The notes under the pieces were generated by a model. That model saw only the letters and a program-made list of their open reading frames with translations. It searched no databases and was not told the origin of the DNA. Source: an uncultured Methylophaga sp. (GTDB lineage Bacteria > Pseudomonadota > Gammaproteobacteria > Nitrosococcales > Methylophagaceae). Taken from it: a DNA stretch of 6,805 nt. Numbering within the stretch: position 1 is the first letter of the stretch; each line of letters begins with the position of its first letter. Shown here one piece after another: positions 1-6,166 of the stretch. A program made the position numbers and the translations under genes. The stretch covers positions 1 to 6,805 of the forward strand of contig CANRLD010000095.1 of NCBI GenBank assembly GCA_947631375.1, in the 5' to 3' direction.

Positions 1-293
1 TCAACCTGCAAGCTGCCTTGTTTTTCCGGGATATACACCTGTTCTGTCAACGCTTCTGGCTCAATAGCAATACCGCGATATTGCATCACTGTCGCCAGCG
101 CGGCCGGGCCGCATTGATATTCTGTCTGGGGGAAAAAAGGAACCTCTGTCAGTTCAACCTGACGAGGACTGAAAGGTTGCTGAACAAGCTGATTGCTCTG
201 TGGCGTATGACTGCAGGCAAACAGCAGCGAGGTCATAAAAAGTAAAACACCCAGCCGAAGCCGGGTGTGGAGTGAAAACAATATGTTTTTCAT
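1..293 (-). CDS. PA2778-family lipoprotein cysteine peptidase (C39-like), N-terminal part
   Basis: Only the first 97 codons are present; the frame is open to the left edge, so the protein is truncated by the window, not broken. Translation starts MKNILFSLHTRLRLGVLLFM. A basic n-region and hydrophobic stretch (about residues 12-26) end in the lipobox LFAC with Cys27, so this should be a lipoprotein. Residue +2 is Ser, which by the usual sorting rule favours the outer membrane. After a polar linker comes VPFFPQTEYQCGPAALATVM (51-70). Its QxxYQCGPAAL core is the nucleophile region of C39-like papain-fold peptidases, with Cys61 as the expected catalytic cysteine; the His and Asp would lie outside the window. 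The ATG is 13 bases after the stop of the PA2779-type gene with no clear Shine-Dalgarno, suggesting coupled translation. The pairing with a PA2779-type gene supports the family call. The substrate is unknown. Confidence 0.87.
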   Translation of the reverse strand, partial: MKNILFSLHTRLRLGVLLFMTSLLFACSHTPQSNQLVQQPFSPRQVELTEVPFFPQTEYQCGPAALATVMQYRGIAIEPEALTEQVYIPEKQGSLQV

Positions 294-306
294 CGTGATG
301 ATTACA

Positions 307-684
307 TTAACGAACCGGGTGAACAAAGGGGAAAATATCGGTTGCGCCGATAGCATCAGTAATAATAAAGACCACAAAAATCAAGACGATGGCACCCAAT
401 ACACCACCGGCAGGCAGCTCATTAATCTGCTGATTTAATTGAGCAACTTCAAAGTCGGTCATACTGCTGATACGTTCCTGAACACTGTCAGGGGCAACGC
501 CCATCGACAATAATTTTTCCTGAACCTCTTCACGATCTAGCAGGGCTGACAGCTGCTCGCGATCATAGGCTGATTGTTGTGACTGTATAACTTCCGGTGT
601 GCTGATCATGGCGGCTTGAGCGGGTAAGGTAACGCTGCCAAAAAAGCTCATTAATGCAATCCAGGCAAGTAATTTTTGTTTCAT
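307..684 (-). CDS. PA2779-family small exported membrane protein
   Basis: A 125-residue protein of unknown function. Residues 1-24 look like a Sec signal peptide (basic start, hydrophobic core, cleavage after the AQA at 22-24). Residues 35-90 are charged and probably helical. The segment around RISSMTDFEVAQLNQQINEL (71-90) followed by PAGG looks conserved in proteins named after Pseudomonas aeruginosa PA2779. Residues 93-110 form one membrane helix, and the protein ends in the short tail TDIFPFVHPVR. The mature protein is therefore likely anchored in the inner membrane with most of its length in the periplasm. The ATG at 684 is supported by a GGAGG at 689-693, four bases upstream. It is the first gene of a two-gene unit with the downstream C39-like lipoprotein peptidase, which suggests it is a partner, substrate or anchor of that enzyme; this is inference from gene order. 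Confidence 0.88.
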   Translation of the reverse strand: MKQKLLAWIALMSFFGSVTLPAQAAMISTPEVIQSQQSAYDREQLSALLDREEVQEKLLSMGVAPDSVQERISSMTDFEVAQLNQQINELPAGGVLGAIVLIFVVFIITDAIGATDIFPFVHPVR

Positions 685-688
685 AAAT

Positions 689-693
689 CCTCC
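689..693 (-). promoter_or_regulatory. Shine-Dalgarno of the PA2779-type gene
   Basis: On the minus strand GGAGG is followed by ATTT and then the ATG at 684-682. It is a strong core with a short spacer, and it fixes the start of the small exported protein. Confidence 0.75.
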
Positions 694-709
694 GTAAAAT
701 AAGTCTCAA

Positions 710-724
710 AGTCAGTATCTGACT
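710..724. repeat. Inverted repeat AGTCAG-TAT-CTGACT in leader of the PA2779-type gene
   Basis: Two perfect 6-base arms (710-715 and 719-724) are separated by three bases. The repeat lies between the putative minus-strand promoter and the Shine-Dalgarno of the small exported gene, about 25-40 bases after the predicted transcription start. It could be an operator or a weak leader hairpin. On the plus strand it is followed by GTTTTT and so resembles a small terminator, but no plus-strand gene precedes it. The stem is too short and too low in G+C for a confident terminator call. Confidence 0.45.
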
Positions 725-755
725 GTTTTTAGCTTAGCATGAGATTTACCGGCGT

Positions 756-786
756 ACTATAAAATGGTTGTTTTCCAGCGTGACAA
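756..786 (-). promoter_or_regulatory. Putative sigma-70-type promoter for the PA2779/PA2778 unit
   Basis: Reading the minus strand, TTGTCA (786-781) is a 5/6 match to the -35 consensus and TATAGT (761-756) a 5/6 match to the -10. The spacer is 19 bases, longer than ideal; TTTATA with a 17-base spacer is an alternative -10. The predicted start is near 749, giving a leader of about 65 bases. No competing promoter of similar quality was seen in this gap. The rest of the gap up to about 900 shows nothing else I can support. Confidence 0.4.
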
Positions 787-899
787 GCGATGTTTGATAT
801 GTCATTAATAATCGCCTTGTCCGGCAGTTTTTAAAATATCTATTTGCTTTTTGTCATCATTGCGTCCAAGCAGATTTTGCTGGGTGATTGTTAGTTACT

Positions 900-903
900 G
901 GAG
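900..903 (+). promoter_or_regulatory. Possible Shine-Dalgarno (GGAG) for an ATT start at 907 or 910
   Basis: GGAG is the only ribosome-binding-like core near the start of the large cyclase gene. It lies six bases before the in-frame ATT at 910 and three before the ATT at 907, but 24 bases before the TTG at 928, too far to serve it. It therefore argues for an upstream non-canonical start. Confidence 0.4.
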
Positions 904-927
904 CCGATTATTCGTTCTATTCAACGT

Positions 928-3654
928 TTGTTAACCCCTGTTACGATACTGGCATCATTAGTGGCGTTGCTGTCTGGTCTATCAATGAGCTTTCTGATCA
1001 TTGATAAAATTGCCGAGGCAGAACAGGCTCGGTTGGAAGCCGCCTATAACGTGACGTTTAGTCAGACAGTGGATGCAGTGATTACCAAACTGCAGACATA
1101 CGAAGAAGTCTTGAGGGCGACACAAGGCTTATTTTATGTTTCGCCTGATTTGTCACGCGCTGACTTTACGGCCTTTTATCAAAGCTTAAAGCTGGAAGAT
1201 AATTATCCCGGTATTCTTGGCCTGGGCTATGTGGTTTTATTGGAACCAGAACAGCGAGCCGAACATATTCAGGCGGTGCATCAATCCGGGGTAACCGATT
1301 ATGCGCTTTTTCCTGGCGGTGAACGTGATATCTATTCATCCACGTTATATATCGAACCATTAACGGATGAAAACCATAACGCCTTGGGCTTTGATATGTA
1401 CTCGGACTCCGCCAGAAAAGAGGCAATGGATCGGGCAGCAGAGACTGGGCAAATAGCGCTCACTGAAAAGGTCTCATTAGTACAGACTGGCTCGAAAGAA
1501 GCCTTTGATGGGCTATTAATGTATTTACCGGTGTTGATTGATCCCGGTGAGTCTGCCTTGCCGGGAGAGCAACGTACTTTACCTTCGGGCTGGATCCATG
1601 CGGTATTTCGTCTGGATGATTTACTGCGTGATGTGTTGATGATGCATAGCCAGGTGGGCTCGCTGACAATCTATGATGAAAGCGTTGATAATACGGATAA
1701 CGTGCTGTTCAGCCGACAGGGTGACGCTGCAACATTGCCTATCAGTCTGCAAAAAAGCTATGAGATAGGCGGCAGAACCTGGTCGTTTATCGGTCAGCCG
1801 GGCAGTGCGTTTGTGGACACAATGTCGTCAAACAGCGTGGCAATCAGTTGGCTGGTTGGCGGTATTATTTCCTTGCTGTTTGCGCTGGTGGTTGCTGCTA
1901 TCACTAACAGTCGTCTAAATACCGTGCGAAAAACTGCACAATTAACAAAATCTTACCGGCAAAACGCCCGGCGTCTGGCATTGGCAACGCAAGTTGCCCA
2001 GATTGCGATCTGGGAGTGGGATATTGAAACCAACGAAGTTGTTTTCAATAATCTGGCAAATACGGTGTTTGACTTGCAGCCAAACGTTAACAGGCTGGAC
2101 TACACCGAGTTTGAAAAACTAATCCACGAAGCAGATTTAATGGCGTTTCGTATTGCCATTGAGCAGGCAATGCTACATCACTCTCCGGTCGATCTCCGTT
2201 TCAGAGTGCATCACACTGCAGGCATAAAGATGTTGAAAACCTCGGCAGAGCTTTATTTTAATGATGCCGGACAAGTCGTCTCGCTCATCGGCATCAGTTA
2301 CGACGTCACCGAAGACTGGCAGCATCAAAAGCATATTACCGAGACGGAACAGCGCTGGAAACATGCGCTGGAAGGCAGTGGCGCCGGGGTCTGGGACTGG
2401 AAAATCGCCGATGATGTTGTGCTGTTTTCCGATAAGTTACTGGCGTTGCTGGGCTATCATCCCGGTGAGATTCCCGGTGAAATGGCGCACTGGTTGAAGC
2501 TGATTCACCCCGAAGACATAGAGCGGGTGACAACAGATATTAACCGGATGGTGAACAATGAAATTCCGGAATACCGTTATGAACATCGGTTGCAGGCAAA
2601 AGATGGCACCTGGATCTGGGTGCTGGGTCATGCCAGTGTCGTTGAGCGGGATACGAATAATAAGGTGCTGCGTGTTATCGGTACTAATACCGATGTTTCC
2701 TGGCGTAAAAAGACCGAGCTGGCATTGCAGCAAAGTGAAGAACGTTTCCGCAATGCGTTTGGCACTGCTGCGGTTGGTATGGCAATTTTCGGTCTGGATG
2801 GTCGGTGGCTGGAAGTTAATGCGGCGATTTGCCGTATGTTGGGCTATACCGAGCAAGAACTGTTAAATAAAACCTTTTTCGACATTACGCATCCGGATGA
2901 TCTGGATCTTGATTTGCAATTCATCAAGAAACTGCTAAATGGTGAGTTAGAACATTATCAGATAGAAAAGCGTTATTTCCATCAATCCGGCGAGATCATC
3001 TTTGTGTTGCTGAATGTGTCACCGGTACGTAATGAAAGCGGCGAAGTCATTCATTTTGTTTCCCAAATAGAAAATATTACGTCGCGCAAAGTGGAGTCAG
3101 AGCGGATCCGGCAAATGGCGTACCACGATACGCTGACCGGATTACCAAACCGACGCCTGTTTGATGAGAGTATCAGCCATGCCTTGGCGCATGCCAAACG
3201 GGGTGGCTTCCCTGTCGCCCTGATGTTTGTTGATGTGGATCATTTCAAAAAAATAAACGATACCCACGGTCATGATGTGGGTGATGAGATCCTTAAAGCA
3301 ATCGCTGAACGAATGAAACACTGCTTACGACAAACAGACGTACTAAGCCGGGTAGGTGGCGATGAGTTTATTGTGCTGTTGACGGAAATCAAAAAACCGG
3401 AAGACGCCAGGCTGGTAGCTGAACATATTCTGGAAACGGTGTCGCAACCGCTGTTGGTGCATACACACAGTTTTCAGGTGACGCTGAGTATCGGTGTGGC
3501 GATTTATGATGGCGGCTCGGAAATAGAAACAGTGAGCAGTCTGACCAAAAAAGCAGATTTGGCATTATACGAAGTAAAAACAGCCGGTCGTAACGGTGTA
3601 CACGTATTTGGGAGCAATCATCTGTACAGTGCTGCGGCTACAACCGATAACTAG
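928..3654 (+). CDS. Membrane sensor diguanylate cyclase, CHASE-PAS-PAS-PAS-GGDEF
   Basis: Makes cyclic di-GMP from two GTP in response to a periplasmic cue and cytoplasmic PAS input. With the TTG at 928 as start it has 908 residues. In order: membrane helix (about 4-25); periplasmic CHASE domain (about 70-265) with LYIEPL at 140 and GFDMYSD at 154, typical of this fold; second helix (304-326); PAS domains at about 350-463, 474-595 (PAS_3 type, WDW core) and 602-722; GGDEF domain (about 730-893). The signature GGDEF is intact at 810-814, and RQTD at 801-804 lies exactly five residues before it, matching the product-inhibition I-site. FVDVDHFKKIND supplies the metal/GTP-binding segment. No EAL domain follows. 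The frame opens at 895, just after a TAG, and has no ATG or GTG before the first helix. The true start may be an ATT at 907 or 910, adding the basic stretch IRSIQR before the helix. The sensed ligand cannot be told. Confidence 0.93.
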   Translation: MLTPVTILASLVALLSGLSMSFLIIDKIAEAEQARLEAAYNVTFSQTVDAVITKLQTYEEVLRATQGLFYVSPDLSRADFTAFYQSLKLEDNYPGILGLGYVVLLEPEQRAEHIQAVHQSGVTDYALFPGGERDIYSSTLYIEPLTDENHNALGFDMYSDSARKEAMDRAAETGQIALTEKVSLVQTGSKEAFDGLLMYLPVLIDPGESALPGEQRTLPSGWIHAVFRLDDLLRDVLMMHSQVGSLTIYDESVDNTDNVLFSRQGDAATLPISLQKSYEIGGRTWSFIGQPGSAFVDTMSSNSVAISWLVGGIISLLFALVVAAITNSRLNTVRKTAQLTKSYRQNARRLALATQVAQIAIWEWDIETNEVVFNNLANTVFDLQPNVNRLDYTEFEKLIHEADLMAFRIAIEQAMLHHSPVDLRFRVHHTAGIKMLKTSAELYFNDAGQVVSLIGISYDVTEDWQHQKHITETEQRWKHALEGSGAGVWDWKIADDVVLFSDKLLALLGYHPGEIPGEMAHWLKLIHPEDIERVTTDINRMVNNEIPEYRYEHRLQAKDGTWIWVLGHASVVERDTNNKVLRVIGTNTDVSWRKKTELALQQSEERFRNAFGTAAVGMAIFGLDGRWLEVNAAICRMLGYTEQELLNKTFFDITHPDDLDLDLQFIKKLLNGELEHYQIEKRYFHQSGEIIFVLLNVSPVRNESGEVIHFVSQIENITSRKVESERIRQMAYHDTLTGLPNRRLFDESISHALAHAKRGGFPVALMFVDVDHFKKINDTHGHDVGDEILKAIAERMKHCLRQTDVLSRVGGDEFIVLLTEIKKPEDARLVAEHILETVSQPLLVHTHSFQVTLSIGVAIYDGGSEIETVSSLTKKADLALYEVKTAGRNGVHVFGSNHLYSAAATTDN

Positions 3655-3662
3655 CCTTACGC

Positions 3663-4703
3663 TTATTCGTTATCTGCCTTGAGCTGATGCAGTTTACGAC
3701 GTAACAGGTTGGCAAACATTTGCGTTTTAGGACGTTGATCATCACGAAATGCGACAGGACGTATTTGCTGCATGGCACTAATACCAATTCTTGCCTGATA
3801 TAAACCGACGCCAAATCCTTGGGCGACACTGCCCAGCACTTTCCCCCCCAAGCCCAAGCCGACTTGTTCAGAGAAAAAGCTGATGCCAGCCTGACTGGCG
3901 TAGCTGGCCAAGGCTATTTTGGCGATACGCAGATTCAAGCGCCACTGTGACAGACGATTCAGTCGTACGCCGTAAATAAGATTGATTTGATTAATCATGT
4001 TAAGCGTTTTCCAGACAACGAGCAGGGAATCGACCACTGCCAATTGGCTGACAGCAATCAAGGCGGCGCTGCTGACACTAGTACGTTCAACGACGCGAAT
4101 TGCCTGCTTGTCCAGCTGTTGAAAAAAATCATCACTGATACGGCTGACAACTTCACTATCATTCAGATAATCAGGCAACTGTTCAATGCAGGGTGCCAGT
4201 AGCTCGGCCTGAGGCTGATGATGATAAAACTGTTGCAAGGATTGCAGCCAGTGTTTGGCGCTGCCGGTGTGTTGTTCGTTCTGTAAACGCATGGCCGCTT
4301 CACGCAGAATATCGACTTGTTGCAAGTGCTTGTTATTACGCCGCATCAACAGTAACTGTTGAAAAACAAGGCTGGCGAGTAGCACTAAAAATGCACTGAA
4401 TATCAGGCCAATTGCCTTGCTTTGTTGCCATAGCTGCTGGGAAAGCGTGGCAATGTCCCAGCCCAGCATGACGATAAAAACAAGTGCCAGAGTCGCCAGC
4501 AACCATTTTAGTCCCCGGTTGGTTCGTGGAGCCGGCAGTAGCAGGTGAGCATCGAAATCAATAAGCGTATCCGACTCGACTGAAGCTGGAAGACCTTCAT
4601 CAGCTGTTGATGTTACGGCATTAAAGTAGCTGTCCTGTATGCGCGAGTCAGGCGGTGTTTTTTCAGCAGATTTTGGCTTGAAAAAATCGTCAGATGAGGT
4701 CAT
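3663..4703 (-). CDS. ycjF: YcjF-type inner-membrane protein (DUF697/TIGR01620)
   Basis: A 346-residue membrane protein, close to the usual length of about 350 for YcjF. The N-terminus (1-62) is polar and acidic. Two membrane helices follow at about 65-85 and 98-120, then a charged cytoplasmic stretch beginning MRRNNKHLQQ. The C-terminal DUF697-like region (about 205-310) has RTSVSSAALIAVSQLAVVDS, NMINQINLIYGVR and glycine-rich GLGLGGKVLGSVAQGFGVG, matching the YcjF pattern. I chose the ATG at 4703-4701 because it overlaps the ycjX stop in TAATG, has a GGAG about ten bases upstream and gives the family length; an ATG at 4817 lies deep inside ycjX and would add residues foreign to the family. 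It is the second gene of the ycjX-ycjF unit. The biochemical role is not established; in E. coli the pair lies next to the phage-shock (psp) genes and is linked to envelope stress. Confidence 0.9.
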   Translation of the reverse strand: MTSSDDFFKPKSAEKTPPDSRIQDSYFNAVTSTADEGLPASVESDTLIDFDAHLLLPAPRTNRGLKWLLATLALVFIVMLGWDIATLSQQLWQQSKAIGLIFSAFLVLLASLVFQQLLLMRRNNKHLQQVDILREAAMRLQNEQHTGSAKHWLQSLQQFYHHQPQAELLAPCIEQLPDYLNDSEVVSRISDDFFQQLDKQAIRVVERTSVSSAALIAVSQLAVVDSLLVVWKTLNMINQINLIYGVRLNRLSQWRLNLRIAKIALASYASQAGISFFSEQVGLGLGGKVLGSVAQGFGVGLYQARIGISAMQQIRPVAFRDDQRPKTQMFANLLRRKLHQLKADNE

Positions 4704-4705
4704 TA
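4701..4705 (-). other. ycjX/ycjF stop-start overlap (TAATG)
   Basis: On the minus strand TAATG joins the TAA stop of ycjX to the ATG of ycjF with a one-base overlap. This arrangement usually gives translational coupling and near-equal expression of interacting partners. Confidence 0.8.
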
Positions 4706-6112
4706 AAACTTGTCTCCAATCAAATCGCGCAGCACCTTGTCCATCCGAATATGAGCCAGACGACCACCCAGCAGCAAGTCCGGATTTAAAGGTGCTTGCA
4801 AAACCGGCGGCTGCCATTTTTCAAGTTGTTGCCACTGCTCCGCGTCGGGCAGCTGATCCGGAATCGGCGGGTGTGTTAACTCACCAAACTGTCCACTCAG
4901 CAACTTCGCTGTCAGATGATCACTATGATCATGTGTGCTGCGCACTGCGGCGGCTATTTCCGTTTCAATCTCGATACGGTTTCTGACCGATTGCGGGCAG
5001 ATATGACGGATGATGTCATCACATAAACGCCGCAGCGATTCATGCTGATTCATCAAAATGCGATCTGGTTTTGAGGCCAAAAACAGAATTTTTTCGACCT
5101 GCGGGCTGAACAGACGGTGCAGCAATGCATTTTGTCCAACGTGGTAACAATCAATTATTCGGCGAAAGGCAACGATCATGTCATCGAACTTTTCCTTGCC
5201 GTTACTCAATGCTTTTAATACGTCTATCAGTACCACTTGTCGATCAACACCACGGAAAAAGCGCTTGTAAAAAGGCCGCACAAACGCACTGAGATAGGTG
5301 TTATAGCGCTGCTGCATGATTTTATAAAGGCTGTTTTCATCGGCATTATTGAGTTGTTGTGCTGAATAGTGTTGTAAGTGGTTGAGAGGCAAGAAGTGCG
5401 GGAAGTCACGGCTATCTGCTAACAGCGCACGACCAGGCTGGATAAAGGTAAGGCCGGCGTTCTTACAGGCGAGCAGATAATCATGGTAACGTCGTAAAAG
5501 CGGGGCGATGTTGTGTGAATCAAACGAAGCCAGCGGGTCAAGCTGGTCAAGTTCGTTGAGCAGATTGCCTGCCAGTTGTTGTCGAATACCGCGATTGTTG
5601 AGGTTGCCGGTGTCGAGACTCCAGAGCCGATAGTCTTGTTGCAGCATGGCAATATCCAGCAGCCATTCACCGGGGTAATCACGTAATTCAAGCGTGAGAT
5701 GGCGTGTTTCACCGGTAAATGTCGGCAGCAGCGTACTTTTTTTATATTCAATGACTAAGCGGCAACCACTGATTTGCGTGGTCGAGGCGGGCCAGGCTGG
5801 CGGATCGCTTGCCAATGCTTGAATACCGTGTTGGTAATCAAATAACGGTAAATCCTCCAGCGGCAGCAGCTGAATGTCCAGCAGGCGCTTGTCTCGAGCC
5901 GGTAAAAAACCACCAAGATGTGCGTGATCAGAATGGGTGAGTTGATGGATGAGGCTGGTCAGAAAAGTTGATTTGCCGCTGCCGCTAAAGCCGGTAATAC
6001 CGATACTCAAATGTTTATCCAGGCTACGCGCGAGCCATTTGCTGGTTCGTTGTTCAAAACCGTCAAGTGTTTTATTGAGTTGCAAGCCAAGTGTTTCGAT
6101 TTTTGATTTCAT
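4703..6112 (-). CDS. ycjX: YcjX-family P-loop NTPase (DUF463)
   Basis: A 469-residue cytoplasmic nucleotide-binding protein, near the E. coli YcjX length of 465. The Walker A motif is GFSGSGKST at 41-49 (Lys47, Ser48). The G3-like motif DYPG lies at 145-148 inside LRDYPGEWLLDIAML, a hallmark of the family. The G4-like position reads SKPD (347-350) where the family usually has something close to TKAD. YcjX proteins are stress-linked NTPases that travel with YcjF; the cellular target is unknown. The ATG at 6112 puts the P-loop at the expected distance from the N-terminus. No strong Shine-Dalgarno precedes it. The gene ends by overlapping the ycjF start (TAATG), so the two are probably co-translated. 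A promoter-like sequence at 6139-6166 lies just upstream. Confidence 0.94.
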   Translation of the reverse strand: MKSKIETLGLQLNKTLDGFEQRTSKWLARSLDKHLSIGITGFSGSGKSTFLTSLIHQLTHSDHAHLGGFLPARDKRLLDIQLLPLEDLPLFDYQHGIQALASDPPAWPASTTQISGCRLVIEYKKSTLLPTFTGETRHLTLELRDYPGEWLLDIAMLQQDYRLWSLDTGNLNNRGIRQQLAGNLLNELDQLDPLASFDSHNIAPLLRRYHDYLLACKNAGLTFIQPGRALLADSRDFPHFLPLNHLQHYSAQQLNNADENSLYKIMQQRYNTYLSAFVRPFYKRFFRGVDRQVVLIDVLKALSNGKEKFDDMIVAFRRIIDCYHVGQNALLHRLFSPQVEKILFLASKPDRILMNQHESLRRLCDDIIRHICPQSVRNRIEIETEIAAAVRSTHDHSDHLTAKLLSGQFGELTHPPIPDQLPDAEQWQQLEKWQPPVLQAPLNPDLLLGGRLAHIRMDKVLRDLIGDKF

Positions 6113-6138
6113 AACCAGCAGCTTACTTGAAACAAAAG

Positions 6139-6166
6139 AATATATGTTCTGGCCAGAATAAGTTAA
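6139..6166 (-). promoter_or_regulatory. Putative promoter of ycjX-ycjF
   Basis: On the minus strand TTAACT (6166-6161, 4/6 to the -35 consensus) and TATATT (6144-6139, 5/6 to the -10) are separated by 16 bases. The -35 overlaps the TAA stop of the upstream cyclase gene. The predicted transcript start, near 6132, leaves a leader of about 20 bases before the ycjX ATG. No heat-shock (sigma-32) or sigma-54 consensus was seen here by eye. Read-through from the upstream cyclase gene is also possible, as the gap is only 50 bases. Confidence 0.5.
6147..6158. repeat. Perfect 12-base palindrome TTCTGGCCAGAA in the ycjX promoter spacer
   Basis: The sequence reads identically on both strands and lies wholly between the proposed -35 and -10 elements. 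That placement fits a binding site for a small dimeric repressor. It has no loop for a useful RNA hairpin and does not match the LexA box I know (CTGT-N8-ACAG). The regulator is unknown. Confidence 0.5.

Noticed and set aside
18..245. A 75-codon plus-strand open frame at the left end
   Set aside because: It is antisense to the lipoprotein peptidase, whose lipobox and QCGPAAL motif make the minus-strand reading certain. The plus-strand product has no recognisable features.
817..846. Plus-strand promoter TTGTCC with TATTTG or TAAAAT for the large cyclase gene
   Set aside because: The -35 matches but the 18-base-spaced -10 is poor, and the better TAAAAT (832-837) is only 9 bases from it. No pair with good sequence and spacing was found.
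1166..2866. Several open frames of 60-140 codons on both strands within the large cyclase gene
   Set aside because: All overlap a long gene with clear domains, and their products are rich in Arg, Pro and His with no motif, as expected of shadow frames.
3646..3674. Inverted repeat GATAAC...GTTATC across the convergent stops as a bidirectional terminator
   Set aside because: Arms are only six A+T-rich base pairs with a 17-base loop and no T-run; too weak to call.
4704..4817. A longer ycjF starting at the ATG at 4817
   Set aside because: It would overlap ycjX by 115 bases and add residues unlike the family. The TAATG overlap at 4701-4705 and the family length favour the shorter form.
4915..4935. 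Repeated ATGATCA / TGATCAT motif
   Set aside because: It falls inside ycjX and is explained by the His/Asp-rich coding stretch THDHSDH; no sign of an operator.
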